DNA of 64,000 bases from Novosphingobium nitrogenifigens DSM 19370 (GCF_000192575.1 NZ_GL876935.1:88894-152893); one strand, 5' to 3'; positions 42,168 to 51,748 are shown, counted from the stretch's first letter. Numbers and translations are program-made. Notes: generated by a model not told the origin, from the sequence alone.

Positions 42168-44219
42168 TTACCAGACCCGCACCCGCTGTTCGGGCGGCAG
42201 ATAGAGCTTGTTGTCCGGCTTCACATCGAAAGCCGCGTACCAGGGATCAAAATTGCGGACGATCCCGTTGACCCGATAGATTTCCGGACTGTGCGGATCG
42301 CTCAGCAATTGCTGACGCAGCGCCTCGTCACGCGCCTTGCCCTGCCATGACTGGGCAAAGGCAAGGAAGAACCGCTGATCCCCGGTCATGCCATCCATTT
42401 CCGGCGCTTCGCCATGACGGACAAGATAGCGGTGATAGGCCGCATAGGCCGCTTCCAGTCCGCCCAGATCGGCAAGGTTTTCGCCCAGCGTCAAGGCGCC
42501 CTTGATATGCACGCCGGCAATCGGCTCATAGGCATCGAACTGCTTGACCAGGTTCTGCGCATGGGCAGTGTAACGCTTGGCCGCGAGCGGGGTCCACCAG
42601 TCGGTCAGCCGCCCCTGCCCGTCGAACTGACGCCCTTCGTCATCGAAACCGTGCCCCATCTCATGCCCGATGGTCGCCCCGGCCCCGCCATAGTTGACCG
42701 CCGGATCGGCATTGGGGTCAAAGAACGGCGGCTGCAATTCGGCAGCGGGGAACGTGACCTGATTGGTAGTCGGGTCGTAATAGGCATTCACCGTCTGGGG
42801 CGTCATGTCCCACAGCCCGCGATCGACCGGCTTGGGGAAACGCTTCACGCGCAACGCCCATTCGAACCGCTGCGATTCCATCGCGTTCGCCAGCGGATCA
42901 TTGGCAACGGGGTGGAAATCGGTGTAATCGATGAACGTCCTGGGCCCTGCCACGCGGGCCTCGAACGCGGCGAGCTTGGCGAGCGCCGCCTTGCGGGTCG
43001 GTGCATCCATCCACGCGGCATGATCGATCTTGTCGGCATAGGCCACGCGCAGGTCGCCGATCATCTCGTCCATCTGCTGCTGCGCGGCGGGCGACCAGTG
43101 AGCCTTGAGGTAGATCTGCCCGACTTCCTCGCCGAGCTGGTGGTTGAGCAACGAAACCCCGCGCTTCCACCGCGCCTTTTGCGTCGGAATGCCCGACAGC
43201 GTCCGGCCATAGAAGGCAAAATGCGCTTCATCGAATTCCGGCGGCAGATAGGCCGCCATGCCGCTGATGAAATGGAACGTCAGGTAATCCTTCCACAGAT
43301 CAACCGGATCATAGGCAAGGCGGGCCCCGATCGCCCGGATCGCGCTCGGCTGCCCGACGATGACGGTCGACGCCTGTGCCAGTCCCGCGCGGGCGAGCAT
43401 GGCATTCCATTCGACGCCGGGCGCATAGGCGGCCAGTTTCGCGCGCAGGACCGGATTGTAGGTGGCCTTGGGATCGCGCAGCTTTTCCGGTTCCCAGAAC
43501 GAGCGGGCCACCGCCGTTTCAAGCGCGAGGATCAATTGCGCTTTCTTCGCCCCGTCGGGAATGCCCGCCAGAGTGAAGATTTTCTCGATATACCCGACAT
43601 AGGCACTGCGCACGGCGGCATATTTCTCGCCGGGATCGAGGTAATATTCCCGCGCGGGCAGCCCCAGTTCGCCCTGATCGGCGGTGACGACGTAACGGGC
43701 CGGGTTCCTGAAATCGGACGAAATGCCGATCGCAATCGGGCTCGAATAGCCCGGCTCGGCCATCAGCTCCATCAACTCGCGCCGGGTGTGCACCGCCGCG
43801 ATCTTGGCCAGCCAGGGCTGCAACGGGGCAAGTCCGCGCGCGGCAATGCCCTTTTCATCCATCCAGGCGCTGTAAACCGCCGCGATGCGTTTGGCGCCCG
43901 GCGTATCGGGATGCGCGACGGCCTGCTCGGCAATCGCGCGGATATCCTCCTCGACCTTGTCGTCGAGGTCATAGTTGTATCCGACCCGCGCCTTGTCGTC
44001 AGGAATCCGCGTCGTCTTTACCCAGACGCCTTCCATATAAGAAAAGAAGTCGTCGCCGGGCACGACGTCGCGATCCATCAGGGCGGTGTCGAGACCAAAA
44101 CTGCCATAGCGCGGCTGATCGGGTGCGGGATCGGCATCTTGTGCCATCACTGCCACCGGCATCAGCGGCAGACCGACCAACGCAACCCGGACCGCACGGC
44201 GCAACCACGTCGTCGTCAT
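42168..44219 (-). CDS. pepO: M13-family (neprilysin/PepO) zinc metallopeptidase
   Basis: The protein has 683 residues with an N-terminal signal peptide (VALVGLPLMPVAVMAQDADP) indicating export. The catalytic motif is IGHEMGHGFDDEGRQFD (HExxH near 519) with the third zinc ligand in ENLADLGGLEAAYAAY (near 580). NAYYDPTTNQVTFPAAELQP and the C-terminal VNGIVRNFDPWYAAFDVKP match the S1' and family C-terminal regions. M13 enzymes cut oligopeptides on the N-terminal side of hydrophobic residues. It is probably periplasmic. Lone gene with a strong family match. Confidence 0.95.
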   Translation of the reverse strand: MTTTWLRRAVRVALVGLPLMPVAVMAQDADPAPDQPRYGSFGLDTALMDRDVVPGDDFFSYMEGVWVKTTRIPDDKARVGYNYDLDDKVEEDIRAIAEQAVAHPDTPGAKRIAAVYSAWMDEKGIAARGLAPLQPWLAKIAAVHTRRELMELMAEPGYSSPIAIGISSDFRNPARYVVTADQGELGLPAREYYLDPGEKYAAVRSAYVGYIEKIFTLAGIPDGAKKAQLILALETAVARSFWEPEKLRDPKATYNPVLRAKLAAYAPGVEWNAMLARAGLAQASTVIVGQPSAIRAIGARLAYDPVDLWKDYLTFHFISGMAAYLPPEFDEAHFAFYGRTLSGIPTQKARWKRGVSLLNHQLGEEVGQIYLKAHWSPAAQQQMDEMIGDLRVAYADKIDHAAWMDAPTRKAALAKLAAFEARVAGPRTFIDYTDFHPVANDPLANAMESQRFEWALRVKRFPKPVDRGLWDMTPQTVNAYYDPTTNQVTFPAAELQPPFFDPNADPAVNYGGAGATIGHEMGHGFDDEGRQFDGQGRLTDWWTPLAAKRYTAHAQNLVKQFDAYEPIAGVHIKGALTLGENLADLGGLEAAYAAYHRYLVRHGEAPEMDGMTGDQRFFLAFAQSWQGKARDEALRQQLLSDPHSPEIYRVNGIVRNFDPWYAAFDVKPDNKLYLPPEQRVRVW

Positions 44220-44320
44220 CCAACCTCCATGAATTTAGGGATCGGCAAGGCCCCCCGCCGATCAATCATGAAGCGATAGCACAACCTGATAAACGCCGCA
44301 TTTACCGCAAGCGCGAGCGT

Positions 44321-45079
44321 TCAGCCCCGATCGGCAAACCGCGGCCGCCGCTTTTCGCGAAAGGCCAGCAGTCCTTCGCGAAAATCCGCCCCGGCAAAGG
44401 CACCGTCGAACGCCGCATCGAGCGCCGGATCATGCCCGAGCGGAGAGCGCCGCACCGCCTGCTTGAGCGCAGCAAGGCTCGCGGGCGACTGCACCGCCAT
44501 GGCGTGTGCGAGCCCATGGGCAGAGGCGAGAGCATCGTCCGCCTGCACTTCGACCAACCCGATCCGCGCGGCTTCGGCCGTATTGATCACTTCGGCGGCA
44601 TAGAGCAGGCGCCCGGCCTGTCCCGGCCCGACCAGCGCGACCAGTCGCGCCACGTCTTCCTGCGGATACGTGATGCCGAGCTTGGCCGGCGTGATCGCAA
44701 ACCGCGCACGCGGGCCTGCCACACGCATATCCGCCGCGAGAGCCAGCGCAACGCCCGCGCCGAAACAGTCGCCGTCGATTTCGGCAACCACCGGCATGGG
44801 CAGCCCCGCCAGCGATTCGAGTGCATGGCGCATGATCTCGCGGAACGGCGCCCGCGCCGCCGCGTCGTCGGCCAGACCGATGATCTCGCGCAAGTCCGAT
44901 CCTGAACAGAACATGCCATCGGTTGCCGAACGCACCACGACGGCACGCACCGCGCTGGTATCGATCGCGGCAACCGCCTCGGACAACGCGCGCCAGCCTG
45001 CAAGCCCGAGCGCATTGCGCGTGGCTGCGGCGGTCAGTTCGATCGTGGCAATCCCGTTGGCAATCGCATGCGAAATCAT
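44321..45079 (-). CDS. Enoyl-CoA hydratase/isomerase family protein
   Basis: The protein has 252 residues of the crotonase fold: IANGIATIELTAAATRNALG, VVVRSATDGMFCSGSDLREI (first oxyanion-hole and CoA pocket), and EIDGDCFGAGVALALAADMR (second oxyanion hole). ITPAKLGITYPQEDVARLVA and the acid/base region follow. One of the two catalytic glutamates of classical hydratases reads as a Gln/Glu-like PQED, so hydratase, isomerase or another activity cannot be distinguished. It is a lone gene, divergent from the permease, and its role in beta-oxidation is inferred from family only. Confidence 0.9.
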   Translation of the reverse strand: MISHAIANGIATIELTAAATRNALGLAGWRALSEAVAAIDTSAVRAVVVRSATDGMFCSGSDLREIIGLADDAAARAPFREIMRHALESLAGLPMPVVAEIDGDCFGAGVALALAADMRVAGPRARFAITPAKLGITYPQEDVARLVALVGPGQAGRLLYAAEVINTAEAARIGLVEVQADDALASAHGLAHAMAVQSPASLAALKQAVRRSPLGHDPALDAAFDGAFAGADFREGLLAFREKRRPRFADRG

Positions 45080-45178
45080 GAACCTGCTCCCTTCCCCTTC
45101 CCCCTAGCGACGCGCCCGCAAGCCAACAAGGCCGACCGATGGACTGGACGGCGATGGCAGGAAAGCTAACCCAGGGTC

Positions 45179-46516
45179 ATGACCGCCGCCTCCCCCACTC
45201 CCCGCCCCCACCTTGGCCTTGTCGCGGCAACGCTGGTCGGGCTCGGCATGATCATGTCCACCGATGCGCTCAAGACTGCGCCGACGGTGGCGCTCAATGT
45301 CGCGCCGGGCGGTTTTCTCTGGCTGTGGATCGCCGGGGGACTGGTCTCGCTGATCGGTGCACTGTCCTACGTCGAGATGGCCTGCGCCTTCCCCGATGCG
45401 GGCGGGGAATACAGCTTTCTGACGCGGGCATGGGGATCGCGCGTCGGCGCGCTCTATGCCTGGTCGCGCTTTGCGGTGATGCACACCGGTTGGATCGCCC
45501 TGATGGCGCACTTGCTGGCCGACTATGTCAGTGCGCTCGTGCCCCTGGGGTCACTTGGACGCACGCTGGTCGCGCTTGCGGTAGTTGCCGCACTTGCGCT
45601 CCTCAATTGCATCCACGTCCGGCTGGGGTTCCTGACACAGGCGCTACTGGTGGGCCTCGTCGCATTGGGCTTCCTTGCCGTCACGGCGGCAGGTTTTTCG
45701 GTGACGCCGCCTCCGCTCGCCGCCACACCGCCCCCCACCGAACCCCATCTGGGCGTTGCCCTCATCTACGTCTTCCTCGCCTATGGCGGATGGAGCGACA
45801 TGGCAACCTTGTCGGCTGAACTCAAAGCCGGTCGGCGCGGCATGGCCGTGGTGACGATCGGCGCCGTGCTGCTGTTGATCGCCATCTATGTCGCGCTCAA
45901 TGCGGCGATGCTGCACGGTCTGGGCTGGGCACGTCTGGCACAGAGCACTGCACCGGGCGCCGATGTCGCCCGCGCCGCATTCGGAGCCCCCGGCGCCGTC
46001 GTCATCGTTGCCGTCGTCGCGATCTCGGCCATCGCCAGCATCAATTCGACTCTGATCATCTGCGCGCGAATCACATGGGCGGCGAGTCGGACCCTCCCAC
46101 GTCTTGCCATGCTCGGTCACTGGCATCCCGAACGCGGCACACCCGCGCGCGCGGTCGGGGCGGTTGCCGCCTTTTCGCTGGTGCTGACGGCACTCGCCGG
46201 TTTCACGACGAGCGGCTTTGGCGCCATGGTCGACTACATGACCCCGGTCTATTGGGTGTTCATGGCGCTCGGAATGGGCGCCTCGATTCGCCTGCGCCGC
46301 CGTCATGATGGGCAAAGGGGGCACGACTTCCCCGTCCGCACGCCGCTGTTTCCGCTTTTCCCACTGGCCTTCATCGCGCTGGCGCTGGTGATGCTGTGGT
46401 CGTCGCTGACCCAGATGGGTCCGGGCGCGCTGTTCGGCATGGGCGTCATGGCCGCCGGACTGCTGCTGGAGCGATTCGCGGCAAAGGCGGTTTCGGGAAG
46501 GACAGTTCCGGGCTGA
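45179..46516 (+). CDS. APC-superfamily amino-acid permease
   Basis: The protein has 445 residues with about 12 membrane helices. LVGLGMIMSTDALKTAPTVA is the first-helix APC segment, GALSYVEMACAFPDAGGEYS the second, and YVFLAYGGWSDMATLSAELK the central helix/loop. IASINSTLIICARITWAASR and MLGHWHPERGTPARAVG complete the pattern. It is related to LAT-like/PotE-type antiporters and amino-acid symporters; the substrate is unknown. It ends at a strong hairpin with a GAAA loop near the tRNA gene. Confidence 0.9.
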   Translation: MTAASPTPRPHLGLVAATLVGLGMIMSTDALKTAPTVALNVAPGGFLWLWIAGGLVSLIGALSYVEMACAFPDAGGEYSFLTRAWGSRVGALYAWSRFAVMHTGWIALMAHLLADYVSALVPLGSLGRTLVALAVVAALALLNCIHVRLGFLTQALLVGLVALGFLAVTAAGFSVTPPPLAATPPPTEPHLGVALIYVFLAYGGWSDMATLSAELKAGRRGMAVVTIGAVLLLIAIYVALNAAMLHGLGWARLAQSTAPGADVARAAFGAPGAVVIVAVVAISAIASINSTLIICARITWAASRTLPRLAMLGHWHPERGTPARAVGAVAAFSLVLTALAGFTTSGFGAMVDYMTPVYWVFMALGMGASIRLRRRHDGQRGHDFPVRTPLFPLFPLAFIALALVMLWSSLTQMGPGALFGMGVMAAGLLLERFAAKAVSGRTVPG

Positions 46517-46557
46517 CGCCACAGGCCCCGGAAACAAACAAGAACGCTGAAACGAGA

Positions 46558-46581
46558 AAAGGGCCCCGAAAGGGGCCCTTT
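46558..46581. terminator. Intrinsic terminator with GAAA tetraloop between the permease and tRNA-Ala
   Basis: Ten-bp perfect arms (46558-46567 and 46572-46581) enclose GAAA, with A- and T-runs outside. It ends the permease gene and lies downstream of the tRNA on the minus strand, so it can serve both. Confidence 0.93.
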
Positions 46582-46612
46582 ATCACTTCCCTACCGGGAA
46601 GAAGGAGGAAAC

Positions 46613-46688
<76 letters not shown>

Positions 46689-46892
46689 ACGATGTTTCCT
46701 GTTCGGCGGCCCTGGGAGGCTGCCGTGCCGGTCAGTGTTCGCTGCCGGGAGCCGTGCCTCTAAGGGGGGTCCCTGCTGCTGGCAAGAGAAAAATTCAAAC
46801 CTGCCGAATTTTTTTGTGCGCCCCCGTTTCACGCACCGTTCCCCAAAGGAACGAACCCGGCCAACACCTTGCGGTGCGGCCGGGTCGGGTCA

Positions 46893-47210
46893 TCAACCTT
46901 CTTCGTCCTCGCCGTCGTGGCCGGCAACGCCCAGATCGTCGTCGCCACCCAGATCGACATCGTTGTCCGGCGAATCGCCGTCCTCGTCGATGTCCAGATC
47001 CTCGTCGGCCAGATCGACGTCGGCGTCGGTGTCGACCTTTTCCTTCTGGATCTCTTCGTAGGGGATGGGCTGCTTCGACTTCAGCACAGGCTCGGGAATC
47101 CAGCTGTACTTGCATTCGACGCAGGTGACCGGATCACCCTTGCCCAGATCATAAAAGCGGGTGCCGCACTTCGGACAGCTGTGCTTGGCGCCCCATTCAG
47201 GCTTGACCAT
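46893..47210 (-). CDS. FYDLN zinc-ribbon acidic protein (TIGR02300 type)
   Basis: The protein has 105 residues. The N-terminus is KPEWGAKHSCPKCGTRFYDL with a zinc ribbon CPKCG...CVEC, then a linker and a highly acidic, Asp-rich tail that is probably disordered. The family is a small alphaproteobacterial group named for its FYDL(N) segment; here it reads FYDLG. It lies divergent from aroA, as in many alphaproteobacteria. Function is not established; a DNA- or RNA-associated role is often assumed. Confidence 0.9.
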   Translation of the reverse strand: MVKPEWGAKHSCPKCGTRFYDLGKGDPVTCVECKYSWIPEPVLKSKQPIPYEEIQKEKVDTDADVDLADEDLDIDEDGDSPDNDVDLGGDDDLGVAGHDGEDEEG

Positions 47211-47398
47211 GAAGTTTCCTCAAGTCCTGTCCGCCACGGACCTCCCGGCGCGGACGCGAATCTGCACGAGTGTTGAACGCTCGGCTTCATGCAATCAAGC
47301 CGGCATCCTCTCGAAAGAGCCCGGCGCCTTGCCATAGCCGCGCGTCGCTGTCAAAAGCCGCGCGCATTTGCCCCCTCTCCCGTTCGGAAAGGCTTTTC

Positions 47399-48745
47399 GT
47401 GTCCACTTCCTCCGCCCCTCATGCTCTGGCCCGGCGCTTCCTGGCCAAAGGGCCTCTGACCGGTCGCATCCGCGTCCCCGGTGACAAGTCGATCAGCCAT
47501 CGCTCGATCATGCTCGGCGCGCTGGCCGTGGGCGAAACCCGCGTGACCGGCCTGCTCGAAGGCGAGGACGTGCTCTCGACCGCAGCCGCCATGCGGGCCA
47601 TGGGCGCCACGATCGAACGCCAGGGCAATGGCGACTGGCTGGTTTCAGGCGTGGGCGTGGGCGGCCTGCTGCAACCGGCCGGTGCGCTCGACATGGGCAA
47701 TTCGGGCACTTCGACCCGCCTCTTGATGGGCCTTGTCGCCAGCCATCCGATCACCACCTGCTTCGTGGGCGATGCCAGCCTGTCCAAACGCCCGATGGGC
47801 CGGGTCATCACCCCGCTTTCGCAAGTGGGCGCGGCCTTCACGACTTATCCGGGTGGTCGCCTGCCCCTGCTGGAAACCGGTACGGATACGCCGGTGCCGA
47901 TTTCCTATCGCCTTCCCGTCGCCTCGGCACAGGTGAAAAGCGCGGTGCTGCTCGCCGGACTGAACACGCCGGGCGTGACGACCGTGATCGAACCGGTCCC
48001 GACGCGCGACCATTCCGAACGCATGCTGCGCGGTTTCGGCGCGGCCCTTACCGTCGACATCGACGAGGACGGCGCGCGGATCATCCGCCTCGTCGGACAG
48101 CCCGAGCTCAAGGCCCAGGACATCGTCGTTCCGGGCGATCCCTCGTCGGCGGCGTTCTTCGTCGTTGCCGCCCTGCTCGTACCGGGGTCGGATCTCGTGG
48201 TCGAGAACGTCGGCCTCAACCCCACCCGCGCCGCGCTCTTCGACGTGCTGCGCCTGATGGGCGGGCAGATCGAGGAAATCGATCGCCGCGAAGTCGGCGG
48301 CGAACCGGTCGCCGATCTCCACGTCCGCGCCAGCACGCTCCACGGGATCGAAGTCGATCCGGCCGTCGTGCCGAGCATGGTCGACGAATTCCCGGTCCTG
48401 TTCGTGGCCGCGGCCCTTGCCGAAGGACGCACGGTGACTTCGGGCCTTGAAGAACTGCGCGTCAAGGAATCGGACCGCATTTCCGCCATGCGCGCCGCGC
48501 TCCATCTTGCCGGTGCGCGCGTCGAGGAAACCGCAGACGGGCTCATCATCGAGGGGACCGGCGGCAAATTGCTGAACGGCACCGGCAATGCCGCCGTCGC
48601 GACGCATCTCGACCACCGCATCGCCATGTCGATGGCCGTTGCCGGGCTCGCCAGCCAGACCGGCGTGACCGTCGACGATACGCGCCCCATCGCCACCAGC
48701 TTCCCCGTTTTCGAACACCTCCTGAGCGAAGTGGGCGCCGTATGA
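47399..48745 (+). CDS. aroA: 5-enolpyruvylshikimate-3-phosphate synthase, class II (CP4-like)
   Basis: The protein has 448 residues. The GTG at 47399 is chosen because GGAAAGG lies six bases upstream; the open frame extends further without such a site. It transfers enolpyruvate from PEP to shikimate-3-phosphate, making the chorismate precursor. The sequence follows the Agrobacterium CP4 (class II) enzyme: [13 protein letters not shown] (24-35), [27 protein letters not shown] and [17 protein letters not shown]. At the residue aligned with CP4 Ala100 it has Gly (GNSGTSTR, 100-107). The stop overlaps the cmk start (ATGA), so the two are coupled. Confidence 0.96.
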   Translation: MSTSSAPHALARRFLAKGPLTGRIRVPGDKSISHRSIMLGALAVGETRVTGLLEGEDVLSTAAAMRAMGATIERQGNGDWLVSGVGVGGLLQPAGALDMGNSGTSTRLLMGLVASHPITTCFVGDASLSKRPMGRVITPLSQVGAAFTTYPGGRLPLLETGTDTPVPISYRLPVASAQVKSAVLLAGLNTPGVTTVIEPVPTRDHSERMLRGFGAALTVDIDEDGARIIRLVGQPELKAQDIVVPGDPSSAAFFVVAALLVPGSDLVVENVGLNPTRAALFDVLRLMGGQIEEIDRREVGGEPVADLHVRASTLHGIEVDPAVVPSMVDEFPVLFVAAALAEGRTVTSGLEELRVKESDRISAMRAALHLAGARVEETADGLIIEGTGGKLLNGTGNAAVATHLDHRIAMSMAVAGLASQTGVTVDDTRPIATSFPVFEHLLSEVGAV

Positions 48746-49383
48746 TCATCGCCGTCGACGGCCCGACCGCTTCGGGCAAAGGCACCATTGCCAAGGCGCT
48801 GGCCCGCCATTTCGGCATTCCCCACCTCGACACCGGGCTGCTCTATCGCGCAGTCGGGCGGCAAGTGGACCTCAATGGCGGCAATCCCGACGATCCGGCC
48901 GACGCACTGGCCGCGACTGCCTTTCCCGACAGCCTGCTCGACGATCCCGCGCTGCGCAGCGAAGCGACCGGCGGCCTTGCCAGCCGGGTTTCGGTCCATC
49001 CGCAAGTGCGCGCCGCCCTGCTCGCCCGGCAACAGGATTTCGCCAACCAGCCCGGCGGCGCCGTGCTCGATGGACGCGACATCGCGACCGTGATTGCCCC
49101 CCATGCCGATGCCAAGCTGTTCGTGACGGCCAGCGTTGCGGCCCGCGCGCTGCGCCGGTTCATGGAAATGCGCAGCCGGGGCGAAGACGTGACCCGCGAA
49201 GCGATTGAGGCCGACCTTGCCGCCCGCGACGAACGCGATGCGGCCCGCGCGGTTGCTCCCCTGCGCCAGGCCGAAGGCGCGGCCAAGCTCGACACCTCGG
49301 CCATGTCGCCCGAAATCGCCATCGCGGCGGCCATCGCCCTCGTCGAAAAACAGGTCCAGCTTCAAAAGCAAACGGGAGCCTGA
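48742..49383 (+). CDS. cmk: (d)CMP kinase
   Basis: The 213-residue NMP kinase makes CDP/dCDP from CMP/dCMP with ATP. The P-loop is [20 protein letters not shown], the nucleotide-binding part is [32 protein letters not shown] is the CMP-contact segment, and [19 protein letters not shown] is the lid. All are intact and the length is normal. It is translationally coupled to aroA. The usual next gene in alphaproteobacteria, rpsA, is absent here, replaced by a PilZ gene and the rpsF operon. Confidence 0.96.
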   Translation: MIIAVDGPTASGKGTIAKALARHFGIPHLDTGLLYRAVGRQVDLNGGNPDDPADALAATAFPDSLLDDPALRSEATGGLASRVSVHPQVRAALLARQQDFANQPGGAVLDGRDIATVIAPHADAKLFVTASVAARALRRFMEMRSRGEDVTREAIEADLAARDERDAARAVAPLRQAEGAAKLDTSAMSPEIAIAAAIALVEKQVQLQKQTGA

Positions 49384-49493
49384 CAGGCCGCTTGCAAGGC
49401 TACGTATCCCCCATGCTCCGGCTGAAACCGGGGCATGTCGGGCCGTTCTTCTCGTGCGTGGTAAACGCCCCACAAAGCATGAGACGAACCGCC

Positions 49494-49934
49494 ATGGACC
49501 ATCCCCCCGCCCCGAACACTATCCCCGTCTCGGACACTTTCCCCGCTCCGGACACTTTCCGCCGCCGCGCCCCGCGCGTCGGGTTCGAACTGCCGGTGCG
49601 GTGCAAGCACGGCCTTGTCCGCTCGACCGTCATGCTCAAGGACATGACCCGCTTCGGCGCCCGGATCGAAGGCGTGGAATTGCCGCGCCTGGGCGAACCG
49701 ATCACGCTGCTGCTGCCCGGACAAGCCGCGCGCATGGCCTTTGTGGTATGGGCACGCGGGCGCACCTCGGGCCTTGAATTCGGCGACCCGCTCCATCAGC
49801 AGGTGTTCGACGACCTCATTCGCGACTATGCCATCGGCACGGCCATGAGTTCGACGGCAAGTTCGGCGGCAAGTTCAGGGCGCGGCGCCCCGCTCGCCCA
49901 TCCGGCGCCCATGCAAATTCGCTCGGCGGCCTGA
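49494..49934 (+). CDS. PilZ-domain protein, candidate c-di-GMP binder
   Basis: The protein has 146 residues. The core (about 20-105) has RRRAPRVGFELPV, then the strand KDMTRFGARIEG. The RxxxR motif is present as RRRAPR, while D/NxSxxG appears as DMTRFG with Thr for Ser, so c-di-GMP binding is plausible. The N-terminus (Pro/Thr-rich, with a repeated DTFPAPDTF) and Ser/Ala-rich tail look disordered. The ATG at 49494 starts MDHPPAP; ATG at 49479 is an alternative. It is placed between cmk and rpsF; a direct role there is not known. Confidence 0.8.
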   Translation: MDHPPAPNTIPVSDTFPAPDTFRRRAPRVGFELPVRCKHGLVRSTVMLKDMTRFGARIEGVELPRLGEPITLLLPGQAARMAFVVWARGRTSGLEFGDPLHQQVFDDLIRDYAIGTAMSSTASSAASSGRGAPLAHPAPMQIRSAA

Positions 49935-50094
49935 TCAGGCGCATTTTCGCGAGCAGGCCTTGCAATTTGCGACCGATGGGCTAAGGGGCGCAGCTTCCTG
50001 CTCCGCAAGGACCGGGTAAGAAGAAAGCCGGAGGGGCCCCGCAATCCCGCGGACAAGCCAGCGATCGGTTAGCATTGCAAAGGACGCATGGTAC
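49935..50094 (+). promoter_or_regulatory. Leader of the rpsF-rpsR-rplI operon, possible S6-S18 autoregulatory RNA
   Basis: This 160-base GC-rich leader ends with AAAGGA about ten bases before the S6 start. It contains CCG triplets in foldable sequence, such as AGCCGGAGGGGCCCCG followed by TCCCGCGG. In many bacteria S6-S18 binds a CCG-containing leader stem to repress this operon. I cannot prove the fold by eye. Confidence 0.3.
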
Positions 50095-50457
50095 ATGCCG
50101 CTTTACGAGCATGTCTTTCTCGCGCGCCAGGATCTGAGCCAGTCTCAGGTTGACGCGCTCGCCGCCACCGCCACCGAAATCGTCGAAGCCAACCAGGGCA
50201 AGGTCACCAAGACCGAAACCTGGGGCCTGCGTTCGCTGGCCTACAAGATCCAGAAGAACCGCAAGGCTCACTTCGTCCTGCTCAACATCGAAGCCCCGGC
50301 GGGCGTCGTGGCCGAGCTCGAGCGTCAGACCTCGATCAACGAAGACATCATCCGCTTCCTCACCGTGCGCGTGGACGAACTCGAAACCGGCCCCTCGGTG
50401 ATGATGCGCAAGAACGACCGCGAACGCAGCCGCCGCCGCGAACGCGAAGGGGAATAA
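50095..50457 (+). CDS. rpsF: 30S ribosomal protein S6
   Basis: The 120-residue ribosomal protein starts [16 protein letters not shown] and contains [20 protein letters not shown] and [20 protein letters not shown], with the charged tail [10 protein letters not shown]. It binds S18 and 16S rRNA in the platform of the small subunit. It heads the rpsF-rpsR-rplI operon, three bases before rpsR. Confidence 0.97.
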   Translation: MPLYEHVFLARQDLSQSQVDALAATATEIVEANQGKVTKTETWGLRSLAYKIQKNRKAHFVLLNIEAPAGVVAELERQTSINEDIIRFLTVRVDELETGPSVMMRKNDRERSRRREREGE

Positions 50458-50460
50458 TCC

Positions 50461-50685
50461 ATGGCCCGTCCGTTTTTCCGCCGCCGCAAGAGCTGCCCCT
50501 TCTCGGGCAAGAACGCTCCGAAGATCGACTACAAGGACGTGCGCCTGCTTCAGGGTTTCATGTCCGAACGTGGCAAGATCGTCCCCAGCCGCATCACCGC
50601 GGTTTCGGCCAAGAAGCAGCGTGAGCTGAGCCAGGCGATCAAGCGCGCCCGGCACCTCGGCCTGCTGCCCTACATCGTCAAGTAA
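50461..50685 (+). CDS. rpsR: 30S ribosomal protein S18
   Basis: The 74-residue protein reads [20 protein letters not shown] and [20 protein letters not shown] followed by HLGLLPYIV, the full S18 domain of normal length. It pairs with S6 in the 30S platform and is the middle gene of the operon; rplI follows after 12 bases. Confidence 0.98.
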   Translation: MARPFFRRRKSCPFSGKNAPKIDYKDVRLLQGFMSERGKIVPSRITAVSAKKQRELSQAIKRARHLGLLPYIVK

Positions 50686-50697
50686 GGAGCGCCTGAC

Positions 50698-51297
50698 ATG
50701 CAGATCATCCTGCTCGAGCGCATCGAAAAGCTGGGCACCATCGGCGACGAAGTGACCGTCAAGGACGGTTACGCGCGCAACTACCTGCTGCCCAACAAGA
50801 AGGCGCTGCGCGCCAACGACGCCAACCGCAAGATCTTTGAAGCCAATCGCGCGCGCATCGAGGCTGAAAACGCCGCTCGCCGCGAAGAAGCCCAGAGCGA
50901 AGCGTCGAACGTCGACGGCAAGGAAGTGGTGCTCATCCGCGCTGCTTCGAACGCCGGCCATCTCTATGGTTCGGTTTCGGTCCGCGACATCACCGACGGC
51001 CTCGTGGCCCAGGGCTGCAAGGTTTCGAAGGCCATGATCGTGCTCGAACGCCCGATCAAGACCATCGGCGTCTTCGACGTGCGCGTTGCGCTGCACCCCG
51101 AAGTGGCCGTTACGGTCAAGGCCAACGTCGCTCGTTCGCCCGATGAAGCCGAGCTTCAGTCGAAGGGCGTGAACGTCATCGACGCGATGTTCGAAACCGA
51201 AACCGGCGGCTTCACCGAAGCTTACGATCCGAACGCAGAACCGGGCGAAATCCCGGCCGACCTGCTCGAAGAAGGCACGGCGGAAGCCGAAGCCTGA
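50698..51297 (+). CDS. rplI: 50S ribosomal protein L9
   Basis: The 199-residue protein has the L9 N-domain [20 protein letters not shown] and [20 protein letters not shown], the long central helix, and the C-domain [20 protein letters not shown]. It is longer than the roughly 150-residue E. coli form because of an acidic C-terminal extension, usual in alphaproteobacteria. L9 binds 23S rRNA near L1. A terminator follows the stop. Confidence 0.97.
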   Translation: MQIILLERIEKLGTIGDEVTVKDGYARNYLLPNKKALRANDANRKIFEANRARIEAENAARREEAQSEASNVDGKEVVLIRAASNAGHLYGSVSVRDITDGLVAQGCKVSKAMIVLERPIKTIGVFDVRVALHPEVAVTVKANVARSPDEAELQSKGVNVIDAMFETETGGFTEAYDPNAEPGEIPADLLEEGTAEAEA

Positions 51298-51316
51298 TCG
51301 TAGCCGAAACGGTTAT

Positions 51317-51352
51317 GCAAAAGGGGCGTCTCTGCAAGGAGGCGCCCTTTTT
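51317..51352 (+). terminator. Intrinsic terminator after rplI
   Basis: AAAAGGGGCGTCTC and GGAGGCGCCCTTTTT form an imperfect stem around CTGCAA, ending in a T-run. It closes the ribosomal operon 20 bases past the rplI stop. Confidence 0.82.
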
Positions 51353-51412
51353 CGTTGTCCGATGCCATCGGGACCGTTAGGCCGCGTGCAAAATCACGCA
51401 GGAATTCCAACG

Positions 51413-51748
51413 ATGATCGCAGCCGGTACCAGCTTCAAGGACAACCTTCGGCAACTGCCCCCGATCGACGGCGTGCAGCGCATCGACCTGATCGACGAAA
51501 CCGGCACCGTCGTCGCCTCGATCGAAAACCAGCCGGGCAAGCAAGGTTCACTGGCAGTCTATCAATACCTTGCGCAGACGTTCGACGCACTGGACGCCAA
51601 GGCCGCCGAACACGGCCTCCTCATCTTCGCCGAACACACCCCCGACGCCCGCACCCGCCCCGGCGCCCACCCCAACATCGACCGCCTCCTCACCATCGCC
51701 GAAGGCGGCACCCCCCTGCGGATCGAGATCGTCGCCATCGAGGGGTAA
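51413..51748 (+). CDS. Small cytosolic protein of unknown function
   Basis: The protein has 111 residues with FKDNLRQLPPIDGVQRIDLI, DETGTVVASIENQPGKQGSL and FAEHTPDARTRPGAHPNIDR; no signal peptide or membrane segment. It has an alternating beta/alpha look, and the middle part is helix-rich. I do not recognise the family. The start at 51413 has GGAA eight bases upstream. It follows the ribosomal operon after its terminator, so it has its own promoter, and lies just left of the accessory pair. Confidence 0.7.
   Translation: MIAAGTSFKDNLRQLPPIDGVQRIDLIDETGTVVASIENQPGKQGSLAVYQYLAQTFDALDAKAAEHGLLIFAEHTPDARTRPGAHPNIDRLLTIAEGGTPLRIEIVAIEG

Noticed and set aside
42414..44279. Plus-strand frame of 621 codons
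   Set aside because: Antisense to the M13 peptidase, whose catalytic motifs prove the minus strand is coding.
47905..49473. Minus-strand frame of 522 codons
   Set aside because: Antisense to aroA and cmk.
49500..49560. Short repeats in the PilZ N-terminal coding region as a regulatory element
   Set aside because: They are in frame and encode a Pro/Thr-rich linker (DTFPAPDTF), so coding slippage explains them.
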